DNA of 64,000 nt from Trichosphaerium sp. ATCC 40318 (GCA_038496445.1 JALMLS010000585.1:248001-312000); one strand, 5' to 3'; positions 1 through 12,281 are shown, counted from the stretch's first letter. The notes: generated by a model not told the origin, from the letters alone. Translations and numbers: made by a program.

Positions 1-3000
1 AAGAATTACATGGTGCCAATGAATCATATTTTCTTGGCAACAAATGAGATATTCGAGCGCTTTATGTTAGATCATAAACTAACACGTGCTGTGCGTAGTA
101 ATTTTTTGAACGAAAAAAAAGATTTTGTTTTGGACTTATTTTATTGTTTTAGGAGCTTGCTGAAAGCATTCAACGCCAAAAGATTGTTTTGAGTTTATTT
201 GGACATCCTCGTGTCATTATTGTAGCACGTACGTACCCGTAGCTTTATATGTTGATAGTGTAACCAGTGAAGTAATTACAACTTTAGGGAGTTTTATTCA
301 ATTTGTTTTTGGTCTTTATCCTGAAGATGCAGGTTTGTTTAAACTAAGTAGTACTGAAGAATCTCGCCTATACCTTATTAATAAGGTACGTTGTAAAACC
401 TATCTTTGAATATCAATAAGGTGGGTTTAACAAATGTCTCTTTAGGTTGATGCTATAAAGAACAATTCTGTTTGTATCAATGAGTTTGAAGATTCAAAAA
501 AGATTGTTAAGAAAAAGTTCAACAAGGATGTTACTACTAAGCGTATACAAGATCCTGTCCGTCTTGCTTTATTTGGTGTTCCTTCTGTTGGAAAGAGTAT
601 TATGGTTAATTCTCTTACAGAGCAGCCATTAGCTCTTAGTGACGTGAAAGAGACTACAGGAGCAACTACCGAGATTTTGTAAGTTTTAAGACCTTTTTTT
701 TTGCAGAGTTACCTCACTTGTTATTGACTTTATTAATAGATACTGTGAACCTGGAAAGTCTAGAGTAGAGGTTGAGTTCATAAAAGAAGAAGATTTTGAT
801 AATATAGTCAAACCTATCGTCCGTGAACTAAAAAAGAATCAAAGGTTTGTCGCTTTGTCTTTTTACACATTTTTTGAAGTTATTTTCTTTGTCTAACAAG
901 TGACTACACAGGATTCTAAAGAAGCTCAAGAGCTTACAAAACGGTGGAGATGTACGTCTAATTTCTACTGACGCGATTTTTTCCTTATTGTTTTTACAGA
1001 AACGAGGACGTCGTTCTGCAACTTCATCTTCTGGAAAAGACCCAGCAGAATCAGAAACTGAAACTACTACTGGAGGTGGTGATGAAACAAATGATGCTTT
1101 GGCTCAATTATCAGAAGCTGAGCGTAAGAAGCGTATTGAGTTACTTAGGGTCCATATTCGGACTCTAAAGGCAAAGCGTGAGCAGTACTTGGCAATCTAC
1201 AAGGAGTATGGTGTCCGCGCTGTACGTTATTTTCTTTTTTTTCTTTACAAAAATCATGTTTTGACAATGTTTTAGGGCTCTAAGGTGTGGAAGATTACGG
1301 ATGATAATATGGAAGAAGTACTAAAAGATGTGGATAAGTTCGTGTTGCTCGTGCAAGATAAGTACAAGGTACATTTTGTAGAAGACTTGGGAACAATTCT
1401 GTTTTGTTGGTTTATTTTTTTGCTTTGTAGTGCTTTGTTTTTAATTTGTTTCCTAGAACGCTTCACTTGCTGATATTGTAGCAAAAGTAAAGTTTCATAT
1501 TACAGACAATACTTTAAAGTATGTCACCTTCTTGGATACTCCCGGATGGAATTTTACGAGTCATGATGATGCAGAGGACTTTCGGTTACAAAGAAGTCAA
1601 ATGATTGTCAAAGAAACTGATACTTGGGTGCGCTATAACTTTTATTGAGTATTATGATAGTACTCATAAAATACGTTGTACTAATTATTACATAGCTTTA
1701 TTTGTCCCTAGCAACTCGTGTTGATGATCCAGTTGGAGAAAACATTAAACATATTCAAGAAATTAGCGGATATAGATGTCCCGGTGCTATTATTGTTACT
1801 CAGTTTGATCAGTTCCTCAGTAAGCCGGAGATTGCAAAGGTGTGTTTATCTTTCTTTGTTTTTATTGTTAAGAGGTAGTGGTTGATTTCTTTTTAGGGTT
1901 ATAAGTATTGCATGGATTCCAAGTTGAATAAAATGTCGAGATATTTTGAGTCAGGTGGACAGAGAACTTTGATTCCTGTGACTTGTTGTAAAGTCTACTG
2001 GGAGTTCTTATCTGGTTGTGGTAACTGGCAAGAATTAAGTAGATTACTTCGTTTCACAGGCCATGATGTTATATTTGCTTGTCAAGAGCAAGACATGTTA
2101 GGGTAAGTTATTCAAACAAAAATGTCTTTTTAGCGGTTTTTTTCTTTGCTTCTTTCTTGCATCTGTTTGGGCTTTTTTTGACCTATTTTTTATTTCTTGT
2201 TGTAGCAACAACAGGTGTATTATTTTTATTTGTTAGTCATGTGTTTTGTATCTTTTCTGATGTTAAATGTTAGGCGATATGTTACAAAAGGTAACGGAAG
2301 GAGAGGAAGCTTATGGCTTGAGAATATGGAAAGAGAAGAATCGAAGACTGATGCTAAGCTTCATACTATTAAGAATTATAAACCTAGTGGTTCTAAGCAA
2401 CTACAGTACTGGATTCAAGATATTGTTTCAGAAGTAACAGGAATCAACAGGTAAACTATTTTTTGAGAAGAACGACTATATTTGAATTTACTTACTCTTG
2501 TTGTACAGCCTGTACCGACGTATTTTTGAACTGTTAAGCCGTGTTATAACGAAAAGGCTTCTACGTCCTTACCAGCGCATGGATGGATGTGCGCGTGTAG
2601 CGATTCTAGCTGAATTTAACGCTTGTAACCTCACTTTAACTGAACTAAGGTACGTTGTAACAGATTTTTCATTTTTTAAATCTTACATGTATTCTAGATC
2701 GCTTGAAGAGCGACAAGATGTTGATCGTATTATATCGAAATCAGCAGCTCAAATGCAAAAGAATGATCAAGAAATCTCAGCTGTTAACAAGGAGTGGCTT
2801 AATGCCAAGTTGAGAGTACAAAACTTGCAGCAGATAATCTTGTATGAACTGCAAGAAATGATGGATACTGTCATTGATACTGCAGATTTTGCCTATCTCG
2901 TGAAGACTAGGTACGGCTCACCTTGAGTCTTTTTTAATACTGTCGTTACAAAACCGATTAAAGCGCTCTTTACAGCGCTTAGTGAGTGTTAATGAACAAT

Positions 3001-4142
3001 AACGTTCTTTGTTGTTTTGTACCATTTTCGAAGTTTTGAATTCTGACCATCTTGTAGGAAGAAAAAGACTAGTTTTGGAATCACAGAGATTATTATGGGT
3101 AGACCAGAGTCTATTTATCTTAATCATTACTTTGATGAGTTTGTACAGAACCAAGCTGTTGCTATTATCGCAAAGTATGTTTGCCTCCAGCCTGATTGTT
3201 TTAATCTATTTTTTGATATTGCTCTTATGTTAATGGTTTAATAGGCGACTCAACGAAGTGGCGTTCTATATTAGAGAGGCATTTAAAGGAACATTTGCTT
3301 CTTTATCTATCTTTGATGATAATAAATTCTTTGATAAGCGACACTGGATAGCAGAAGCAACGTTTCAATTTGTAAGTTATTAATCGTTCTGCTTTCTGCT
3401 ATTTCTTCTACTTTTTCTTACTCCTTCTTTGCAGGAACGCAAGCAACATAAAGTTGACTATCGTGGTACAATACTTAGATGGGTACAAAGAGCACGTTCA
3501 TCATGTAGAAAGCGAAGAAAATCTATTCTTCAAAGAGCATACACACATTTTAGTACTATAACAGAAGAGTACTTAGAAGATGTTGAAGACAGAGTAAACG
3601 CATTTTTTGAAGATAAAAGGGATGAACGTGGACGTATTTTAGCTTTTATAAAGGTACTGCTTAGATTTATTATCCTTTATTATCCCACCAAAATCAAAAA
3701 ATCCATGAAACAGTTTTTTTACGCAGAGAAAACTCTTACGCCTTTGATCACTAGAAATCATCATTTTTTTATGGTCCAGTAAATATACGGAAATTTTATA
3801 AACGATAAGTAGCCTAGGTTGCTGCCAATTGGAGTTGTAAAAGAAATTGCTTTTTTTTTTTTTTTTTTACCAACTTTCTTCATCTTGTGACTCATGGTTT
3901 GTTTATCTAATGCTCTTTTTTTCTTCTATTAGGAGTGTGAAAAATCTAGATCGCAAAATCCAGCAATTTCATTTGCTATGAGGACTAAGAAACTAAAGAA
4001 TGAGGTTAAAGCACAAAGACTTAAACTTGTTGAATTATCAACTGTTTATGCTGATGCTGTATTTGGTTCTTGCTTAATGCATCACCTTAAAGATATTGGA
4101 TTCTGTTTAGTACCTCTATACCCTTCAGCAAGTTCAACATGA
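1..4142 (+). CDS. Large dynamin-like GTPase, 5' end beyond window
   Basis: Multi-exon gene whose N-terminus lies upstream of the window. Exons seen include 1-90, about 153-210, about 243-385, 446 onward and so on to a TGA at 4140-4142. The P-loop GVPSVGKS is at 575-598, the G3 motif LDTPGW near 1535 and a G4-like TQFD at 1798-1809. After the GTPase domain come several hundred residues of charged, predicted helical sequence (about 2280-4140), as in dynamin/GBP-type large GTPases with a stalk. It probably hydrolyses GTP and acts on membranes or as an assembling mechanoenzyme. A lysine/threonine-rich insert at 1003-1150 sits inside the GTPase domain. Donors are mostly GTACGT or GTAAGT. The last intron (about 3654-3931) is long for this locus and holds a run of about 20 T. 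The exact family is uncertain; it could also be an IRG/GBP-like protein. Confidence 0.75.
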
Positions 4143-4664
4143 GTAAAAGAGTACTACCGAGGATAAAAGATATCTACAGATTTTTCTGAACCTACACGTG
4201 ATTATACATTTATAATCACCTCAACAAAAAGTAAGAAAAAAAGAAGAAACCCATCTTTTAACTTGTAAGACAACATGTTAATTGTATTTACCAAGTGTAC
4301 AATAAATAAATAATAAACAAAGAAAACGCAAGTGTTCAAGTCGCAACATTGTTAGCAAGATCTACAGATGTTTCTTTGACCTCAAAAAAAAACCTGAATA
4401 ACAGGAGACGTGCTGGGAGGAAACTCACTCGGTTTAGTGACTCTAGTGTAGCCATTTGAGTGGATTAATCTACATAACACTATGCTATACTCATCGACGA
4501 TTATCTACGTATTCAATTGGTCTTATTCCTTGTTGTCGAGTAGTACCTTGGTTCCTCTGGTGTTACCCAGTAATAAACGGTTTAAACTTTAAGTCAAGGC
4601 CAACTTCCTGAGACTTCGATTAAGGTAAAAACTAATAATATCTCGTTCCCTGATACACTAACTC
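4143..4664. other. Intergenic gap, no gene seen
   Basis: A 520-base gap between the GTPase stop and the LRR gene start. Stop codons are frequent in all frames and I recognise no RNA gene. It presumably holds the 3' end of the GTPase transcript and the promoter of the LRR gene, but no core-promoter motif stands out. Confidence 0.5.
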
Positions 4665-6796
4665 ATGAATTTTACCGGTTTTTCTGTAGAACAGGCTCTA
4701 TTATACTATCATGAGCACCACAAAGAAGTTTTCAGTAAAATTACGACAAAACAGCACGAAACACTCGTAAAACAAGTTGAAAGTATCGTAAAGGCTGTAA
4801 ACGAAAACCTCGTAAAACAACTCACCTCAGCGCTTAAAAAACACTTGGATTCTATTCCCAACATTAAAAAGAGGCGTTCGACATCACAGCCAAAGGACTT
4901 TGAGTCACGTAAACGTAAACAAAAAGAGAGGTACGTTTTCTCCACTTTGAAGCTTGTTTTACTTACTTGCTGAACAGTAGCCAATCGATACAACATGAAG
5001 AACTGAATAACATTGTTTATTTTCCTCCAGAAGTCATTTCGAATATTCTACAGCTTACAGATGCCGAGGATAGATTTTCTGTTGCTCAGTCATGTCATCT
5101 CATGGCTGATATTATTCACGGTATTGTTGGATACAAATACGTTTATCTCAAGAGATATCAAGATATTCTAAAGATTCAACAATACAAAGGCGTTATGAAC
5201 AACAGCATTATTCAGTTGGACTCAATGAGAGATAACACAATATTTTCATTACTTGCTGGTTGTCGTAATATCAAAAGATCACCAAGGAGCAAGAGAGTGA
5301 ATGATAGTGATCTCAAATTAATAAGTAGTGTTAAGCAAGTCAGTTCTATTGATATCAGCGACTGTAAACATGTTACAGATGACGGCATAAAGACATTGAA
5401 AGGTGTCCATACGATAAATCTGAGTGAGTGTAAGCAATTAGGAGATGAAGGCATCAAGGCACTAAAAGGTGTTCATACTATTGTCCTTAATCGTTGTGAT
5501 AAAGTGACTGATGAAGGTATCAAAGCATTGGCAGGAGTACATACAATTGAACTTAGTGGTTGTAAGCATATAACAGATGAAGGTATAAAAGCACTTGCTG
5601 GAGTTCACAAAATTTTCCTTAGTCGTTGTAGACTGGTGACAGACGAAGGCATAAAGGCATTGGCAGGGGTTCATACTATTGTTAGTATGCGTGGTACTTC
5701 AGTAACTGGTGAAGGTATCAAAGCACTCACGGGCATACACTCAATTAGTGTCAGAGGCTGTAAGCGAGTAACTGATGAATGTATCAAAGCTCTCAAAGGT
5801 GTTCATACGATTGATCTTAGTTTTTGTGACCAAGTATCTGATGAAGGTGTAAAAGCGCTTGCAGGCGTACACACGATTGATCTTAGTTGTTGTGAACAAG
5901 TATCTGATGAAGGTGTAAAAGCACTTACAGGTGTACACACGATTGATCTTTCAGGGTGCATGCAGGTGACGGATGAAGGCATCAAAACTTTACAAGGAGT
6001 TCATAAAATTACGCTTTGTGGGACTTCTGTGAGAGATGAAGGTATCAAGGCATTGGCAAGCGTACATACAATTGATCTTCGTAATACCCAAATAACAGAT
6101 GAAGCCATAAAAACTCTGGCTGGTGTTCATACAATTAATCTTTGTAACACCTCTGTGACAGATGAAGGCATAAAGGCATTGGCAGGGGTTCATACTATTG
6201 TTAGTATGCGTGGTACTTCAGTAACTGGTGAAGGTATCAAAGCACTCAAGGGCATACACTCAATTAATGTTCACGATTGTAAACAGATAACTGATGAATG
6301 TATCAAAGCTCTCAAAGGTGTTCATACAATTAGTCTTAGCTGTTGTGAACAAGTAACTGATGAAGGTGTTAAAGCGCTTGCAGGTGTACACACGATTGAT
6401 CTTTCAGAGTGCAGACTGGTGACAGATGAAGGTGTAAAAGCACTAAAAGGAGCTCACACAATTGATCTTCATAATTGTACCCATATAACAGATGAAGCCA
6501 TAAAAGCTCTGGCTGGTGTTCATACAATTAATCTTCGTAACACCTCAGTTACAGATGTAGGCATTGAAGCACTGGTTGGTGTGCATACAATAGGCATTTT
6601 GGGTTGTGACAGGGTAACAGATACAGGTGTCAAAGCACTCAAGAGTGTTCACAAAATTAGTATTGGTAGTTACTATGTGACAGATGAAGGTATAGAAGCA
6701 ATAGAAGTTCATACTGTAGAAGATCATTTCGAAACTCTTTCAGATGACTGTGTTGCAAGGCTTGAAGCCTTTTCGGTGAACATCCAGTATTTCTAG
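4665..6796 (+). CDS. F-box-like leucine-rich-repeat protein, copy 1
   Basis: Two exons. Exon 1 (4665-4931) encodes a charged, coiled-coil-like N-terminus beginning MNFTGFSVEQALLYY; a 46-nt GTACGT intron ends at 4978. Exon 2 has an F-box-like stretch (FPPEVISNILQLTDAEDRFS, about residues 100-140) and then about 21 LRRs of 21-22 residues with consensus TDEGIKALAGVHTIDLSGC. The C/T-x-x-I/V-T-D-x-G-I-K-A-L pattern is that of cysteine-containing LRRs in F-box proteins such as Skp2/FBXL. By family knowledge it would recruit substrates to an SCF-type ubiquitin ligase; this is inference. The array carries an internal duplication: the block starting at 5651 recurs almost unchanged at 6170. A close paralogue lies at 54549-56598 on the minus strand, and the conserved exon-1 junction in both copies supports the gene model. 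Confidence 0.85.
5338..6720 (+). repeat. LRR-coding tandem array, about 21 units of 63-66 bp
   Basis: In-frame 63- or 66-bp units coding 21- or 22-residue LRRs. Units that begin with Cys are 22 residues and those that begin TSVT are 21. Units 5-7 and 13-15 are nearly identical at DNA level (offset 519 bp = 173 codons), showing a recent duplication of an eight-unit block. Confidence 0.85.
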
Positions 6797-7091
6797 TTGT
6801 TATTTGATAGAATAAATTCAGATTCATTGTAAGTAAATTGCGTGTTGGATCTCAAAATAACTAGTTTGGGATTCACTGGGATTGGCTTGGAAGCAATAGT
6901 GTGCATCGCCTTTTATCATAGATACATGGATAGCATTCAATATGAGCAAACAAGCCCCATTGCTTGCAAAATAGTGCTGTGGCTATACTATCCACAAAAG
7001 CAAATAATTGATTTGCGATTTTTCATTGTGGTTTACATCTTGTTAAGTTGTGCTCTATGCCTTACTTAGCATCTAGAACTAAGCGTAGTAC
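6797..7091. other. Intergenic gap, no gene seen
   Basis: Space between two genes in the same orientation. An open frame at 6842-7069 has no ATG at its start and no recognisable family. I see no RNA gene. Confidence 0.45.
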
Positions 7092-9082
7092 ATGGCCATA
7101 GACGTATCTAATGAAAGTAAGCCAATTTATGAACATTATGAAGAGCTCAATCTAAGAGAGCCAGTATTGAGGTAAATATTACTACAAATACGTTAAACGC
7201 ATTAACGTGATAAAGGGGAGTATATGATTATGGCTTTGAGAAGCCTTCTAAAATACAACAGCAAGCAGTTATCCCTATATGCTCTGGTACGTGTATACTA
7301 TATCTAGGGAGTTCTATAACGTCCTTGTTTTCTTCAAACGCTCATTTCTTAGCAAAAACCTCCGATATGCGTGAACTTGTGTATTTACTTCAAACTACCC
7401 AGAAAATAGCACTTTCATCAACTTTGAGAAATTTCTAACAAACAGTGATCAGAAGAGTTTACGGTTTCAGTGAATTAGCAGATTAATTTTTGACGTTCGT
7501 TTAGGATCAGATGTCGTTATAGAACAGGATTTGTCATCTGATTCAGTTGCTGCGTATCTAATTGGTATTTTAAATAGAATCAATACTGAAAATCATCATG
7601 TTCAAGCACTAATTCTATGTCCTACTCGTGAACATGTTTATAATGTTTCACAAGTTTTTTTGATGCTTGCTAAGTACACAAACGTTAATACTACTCGTTG
7701 TATTGGAGGTGTTTCACTAAAAGGAGACATAGAGACGCTCAAAACTACAATACATGTTATTTTTGGTACACCTGGAAGGGTGAATGATCTTTCGAATAGG
7801 GTACTCAATTTGTCATAAACACTTTTGTAATTGTCACGTTTTCTACTCCCTGGATAAACATCATGGATAATGCCAGTGTTTTCAACTGTAAATACAGAGT
7901 TCAAAACATCTCTTTAAACTTCCTGTGATCCATACAAGCAACTTTTGATTTGGTCTTGATTCTTAATGTTTTTTAATTTGACTATTCCAAATGCTGATTG
8001 AATCGCATAGGGAGTCTTGGATCTCTCATATCTTAAAATTTTTTGTATTGGTTCATTGGCTAGGGTATTAGGTAATGGATATGATGCCCTTATAGATGAT
8101 ATTCACGCAAAGCATCCCCATCATACTCAGGTTATTCTAAGATTTGACAAAACATCACCAGTAGTAGAAACTGCTATTGAAAAGTACACAAGAAATGCTA
8201 TCAGATGTGGGTATTTAGCTAGTAGAGGATTGAACCTTAATGTACGTTTTGGTATCCTCACTTTTGTGTTGTAAACAATATTTCTTCTTGTTTATGTTAG
8301 ACTAACTAGACCAAAAAAGGGGATTAAGCAGTTTTATGTCAAAGTGGATGATAGACAAGAAAAGTTAAATGTTATGCTTGAAATACTGGAATCATCAGTT
8401 TCTTCTTCAGCTCAAGTTATTATATATGTTTCTGATTATAGACAAAGAAAACAGATTGCACAACAGCTTAAACAAGACTATCCGGTAATATTTAAGTCCA
8501 AAACTTTTTCTAAGCGAAATGCTTCTGTTTTACATTACTTTGTTGTGCATCGCATGTGACTGACTGAATGCTTTTATAGATTTCTTACATTGACAATAAT
8601 ATAAAAGTAAAAGAGGAGGAAAAATTAGAGCAATTAGAGGTAATAATAGTTAAAACAATCAACATAGTTTTGGTCAATTGTGACCTCTTGTGTCATTTTG
8701 CACATTAATTCAAACCATTTCAAGGCCAATGTCAGCCTTATAATTTAATGACGATTTTAATACTAGTCTACATAACATGTTATCTAACTAACTTTTGTTT
8801 GAACAGAAGTTCCAAAGAGGAAGTACACGTTTTTTGCTTTCTGATGACTACACAATGACACATAGAAAAGATGCGTCCATTGTACATTTGGTTATAAATT
8901 ATCACCTGCCCTATTCTCCTGAAAGATATATTACACGTGTTGGAAGGATTGGTCGTTATGGTAAAGTTGGGACTGTTATTAATTTTAAAGTAGGAAATGA
9001 TAACACAGTTGATAAAATAAGACAATACTATCAAACAGAAATAGCTCTTTTGGAACCAAACAAACTTTCAGACTTGTGGTAA
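7092..9082 (+). CDS. eIF4A-family DEAD-box-fold protein lacking catalytic motifs
   Basis: Five or more exons (7092-7171, 7216-7286, 7505-7800, 8011-8241, about 8320-8490, a small piece near 8580-8640, about 8805-9082). The protein aligns along its length with eIF4A/eIF4A-III: the Q-motif region RGVYDYGFEKPSKIQQQAV, motif Ia-like PTREH, GG and TPGR are present. However, the Walker A site aligns without gaps to QDLSSDSV (7525-7548), DEAD aligns to GSLA (8050-8061), SAT aligns to RFD, and HRIGRGGR aligns to TRVGRIGR (8930-8960). ATP binding and hydrolysis as in the family are therefore unlikely. The frame stays open in every exon and hydrophobic core residues are kept, so this reads as a pseudo-helicase rather than a decayed gene. 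Exon joins around 7801-8010 and 8242-8320 are less certain. Confidence 0.75.
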
Positions 9083-9701
9083 CAGCCTAATAAAATGAAT
9101 ATACTCTTGAAAAGTGTAAATTACCCAAGATATTACTGCCAGATATGTTATTTTACACCTACAGCGCCTGATAGATCAATCAAAATCAGTTATGGGTAAA
9201 CTGTTATTTTGCCATTGTTTGTTGAAATTAGGATGGATTCGGCACTTGTTCTAAAGAAACGCATACTCTGTATATTCGTCTAACAGAAGACATTGAACTA
9301 TATATATTAATAAAAATGTTGAAGCATTTAAATCTTGCAGTAGTTAGTAACTATGAGCATTTTATTATTCTTTGTAAAAAACTCTACAATATGATTGGCT
9401 TGTTGCAAATACTGCAGCATTATTCCTTTTGCATAATGCCAGTTCTGATTTCGTTTCACTAAATCTAGCTCCTAGGACTTCTCCTGAAAGCTTATGCTGA
9501 ATAGTGACAAATCTGTCTTTTGATAAAACTACAAAGCCACTTAGCAAAAAACTATAACATCCAAAAACATGACAAACTTCAAAAAGTGAAGGAAACGTTG
9601 GAGTAAACTATGAAGAACAATTAAAGTGCCAAGTATTGTTGACAGCAGTCAAGATGTTCAAAAACTCCGATAATATTGTTGCCTTTGACCAACCTTTGCT
9701 C
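9083..9701. other. Convergent intergenic gap, no gene seen
   Basis: Lies between the ends of the helicase-like gene (+) and the F-box gene (-). A 60-codon frame at 9365-9547 on the minus strand has no family resemblance and is probably chance. Confidence 0.45.
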
Positions 9702-10947
9702 TTATGCAATAATATTCTGGTTGAGACCTTTTATATCAGGAGTACAAGAATAACTTGATTGCAGACAATAGTCAATTTTGAGGGCAGATTGTACTTACTT
9801 TCAAAGTTGTCTTTAAATCTACCTCTAAGCACTCCTCTCCATTCTTTTTTATCTTTCAACTGAACCCTTACTTTAAAGTATCCAGTATGCTCTCCATTAC
9901 ACTCATTCAATACCAGACTGAATGGCTTTTCCTGGTTTTTTCTTAGTATTGGCCGATTCTTTAAACACCAACTAATACAAACCTTTTCATATGGGTTGTC
10001 GCTTGCAAACCCTTTTATGTTGTTGAGAAAACTAAAGTCACCTTTATACCAACCAAGTTTTTCTTTGTTTCGAAATAACTCAATCTCAAGGAGTACTTGA
10101 TTTAATACACCTTTTATCGGTATTGTGATATCACAATGCTTCCAGCCTACACGAGGAAAAATAAGTTCGTAGAAAACGCCAAAGAAAATGCATTGCATCT
10201 GGGTTCAACATACAGCGCTAGTAAAAGCTATTGGTTTCAAATATGAAGCGTTCTTTAAAGGCAATATTTTCATGTTTGGATTTTCTATAGCTTGTTTCTT
10301 TTTTTGGCTTACGTATTGGGTGTAGGAAGTCTTGTTGAAATCTCGACTTTTTAGAACGAGACGGTTTCCGTGGGATATCAACTAGCGTGAAGACGCGTTT
10401 TTTACTATTTTTTGGAGTAATATGGATCTTGCACGTGTATCTAGAAGCCTCTAAACGAAACGTTAATTTGTTTTTTCCTTTTTTGTTTTCTCGTGTACCA
10501 AAGTGTTTCTCCTTCTTAGTTCCGGGTAAATTGGTCATCTGTGGCGCCTTGGTGTTGACAGGAACGAATGAAAACGTCGCTTTGTCTTTTTCAGTTCTAT
10601 AAAGCCAACGCGCTTTCACAACCGTTCCAATCATCTTAGTCCTAAAAAAAAGCGCCTTTGAAGTATTCTTAGGTCCATAACATGCTAATTAAACTTCGTA
10701 CCACCAAGTAGGACTTTAAATCATCTTGTACATTATACTGTCGCCTTAGAATAGACTCAGCATATTTATTAACAGCGCAGCGAAATCCATTACAAGTCCG
10801 TGAGAGTGGCAATACTTTTTCGATATTTGATCGACTTGTGACATGCCCTACTATTTCATATAGTATCTCAAGTGGGAAATACTGAAGTGATAAGCTGCTG
10901 GTTTGTTTGTTTGATGTACACATTATACAAAAAGCGTCGTATCGCAT
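9702..10947 (-). CDS. F-box protein with unknown C-terminal domain
   Basis: The start is the ATG at 10945-10947. The first exon has an F-box (LQYFPLEILYEIVGHVTSRS through SRTCNGFRCAV). I join it to the reading frame starting MIGTVVKARWLYRTEKDKAT because a GTACGA donor after SYLV and an acceptor before 10634 are both phase 0. A second intron (about 10151-10309, donor GTAAGC, acceptor GTGTAG) joins ...QQDFLHPI to WKHCDITIPIKGVLNQ in phase. A third (donor GTAAGTAC near 9800) gives the C-terminus ESLNQNIIA and a stop at 9702-9704. The C-terminal ~200 residues are beta-rich and basic, with no recognised family. Neighbouring F-box genes suggest an SCF adaptor role. Alternatively this is two genes, split between 10634 and 10669. 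Confidence 0.6.
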
Positions 10948-11402
10948 GAAACTTGCTGCTTCGTTGAAAATTAGCTTTTATTTTCCTTTTGCAGAAATTT
11001 GTATGACACATACCATACTAGCTTACCTTACACGTATTGATACTATTACACCATACCGCCGGTACAACGTTAGCATACTTGCAATGCTTCTGTAGTAGTA
11101 AGCAACTAAATAAGGAATAAAATGAGAATTAATACTGCAACAATTGTTGTGTATGAAGTCAAACTAAAGTTCATGCAAACACATTCCAATCTAATACTGT
11201 TATGTGTTGGGTAGAGTGTCTTGGAACATATGAACTCTGACTAGTATTTTGTTTGATCTCCCACACAAGTTTGCACTGCACACATTATTCACCATTTAGC
11301 GCTGAATTCACTTTACTGTTTAAGGCAACATGTAAACTTACTGTTTAAGCTCCAATACGTAATATAAGTGCATCAGACAATCATTCAGCAGTATCCAACC
11401 CC
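10948..11402. other. Divergent intergenic gap
   Basis: Gap between the F-box gene (-) and a small membrane-protein gene (+), presumably with both promoters. No coding or RNA feature is supported; the frame at 10907-11095 overlaps the F-box start and looks like chance. Confidence 0.45.
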
Positions 11403-11663
11403 ATGTCATCTTCTACTGATACTCAAGTAGCGAATTTTGGCATGAGTATACCTGGTGTGCTTCTAGCAGCGGCAAGTGGATTATTAACCGGTGCTGGCTA
11501 TTGCTTACTCAGTAGCCGTTGGGCTGATGACATTACATCATCAGTAGCCTCAGAAAGGAGTAAAGCGTTTATAAGACTTGTTGTGAACTCACTTGGAGGT
11601 GGTATATTCGTTACAGGACTCTACATCATGGCACCTACTGGTTTAAGGGCATTATGGATGTAA
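11403..11663 (+). CDS. Small membrane protein, unknown
   Basis: Intronless 86-residue frame with a good ATG (CCCCATG context). A hydrophobic glycine/alanine-rich segment (about residues 15-38, IPGVLLAAASGLLTGAGYCL) and a second one (about 60-80, GGGIFVTGLYIMAP) predict two membrane spans with a short charged loop, as in small organelle inner-membrane proteins. I do not recognise the family. The ATG context and hydrophobic periodicity favour a real gene. Confidence 0.55.
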   Translation: MSSSTDTQVANFGMSIPGVLLAAASGLLTGAGYCLLSSRWADDITSSVASERSKAFIRLVVNSLGGGIFVTGLYIMAPTGLRALWM

Positions 11664-12281
11664 AATAAACAGCTCGTGTTAATAAATTGTTTATAGTCCG
11701 TTTCTACGCGTAGGTAATGTCTTATTGTCTCTTAGGCGAGGTTTTATCGTGATATAGCTAAAATGTCATTTTTTCAGTTTAAAACTCAACGCGCGATTGT
11801 TTAACGCAAACTATAGTTATTTTCTTCAACAATTTTAAGGTACACGTGCAAGTTAGAACCTCAGTTGTTCTTCAAAAGTTTTTCTTTGATATCTGTGGGT
11901 TTTCGAGTTTTAGTCAGATGTGCGAAGACCTTATTAGGAGTGAATTGCAGGTGTTCTACAGCCAAAGTTTTACTATGTGAGTGGAGCGTAATAGCTCTTT
12001 CAGTGTATACTAGTGATTCTAAAGTAAACAGCTCAGCGTATTTGCAGAATAAGTCCATCATCCATTTTTTATCAACAAAAAACAAATGACCTAACAGTTA
12101 TTGCAAACACTTGATGCTATGAATCAATAGTATACCACAGCTGCAACTCTTCGGGAACTTGAGGTGTAGTACAACATTCATTTTTCGGAGGCTTCTTTCT
12201 GTTTCTGTCGAACCTTCTAGATTTAGAATTTGCCTTATCTAAATACTAAAACAACTTTAAACTTGGCACTACAACATCTCA
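11664..12281. other. Gap with one tentative small gene
   Basis: Apart from the tentative minus-strand frame at 11861-12085, annotated separately, I see nothing that can be supported. The opposite-strand frame at 11865-12089 mirrors it and is likely its shadow. Confidence 0.4.
11861..12085 (-). CDS. Possible histone-fold (CENP-X/CENP-S-like) exon
   Basis: A 74-residue frame whose middle (YAELFTLESLVYTERAITLH then KTLAVEHLQFTPNKVFAHL) has the spacing of a histone-fold alpha2-loop-alpha3: a long amphipathic helix, a basic/threonine loop, then a short helix. Small centromere/Fanconi proteins such as CENP-X and CENP-S have this layout. The N-terminal helix would have to lie in an upstream exon that I cannot identify. 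The plus strand is also open here, which weakens the case. Treat as a weak suggestion. Confidence 0.25.
   Translation of the reverse strand: MFFVDKKWMMDLFCKYAELFTLESLVYTERAITLHSHSKTLAVEHLQFTPNKVFAHLTKTRKPTDIKEKLLKNN

Noticed and set aside
211-242. A possible 14-nt intron (229-242) in the large GTPase
   Set aside because: A 32-nt intron from 211 with the same acceptor also restores frame and is more plausible.
6842-7069. Hydrophobic open frame between the LRR and helicase-like genes
   Set aside because: Starts without ATG, and no splice link or homologue is evident.
10151-10309. A possible 15-nt intron near 10199-10213 in the F-box gene
   Set aside because: A single intron of about 160 nt with a GTAAGC donor and GTGTAG acceptor keeps frame without an extreme length.
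11865-12089. Plus-strand frame opposite the histone-fold-like candidate
   Set aside because: Looks like the antisense shadow of the minus-strand frame; no domain signal.
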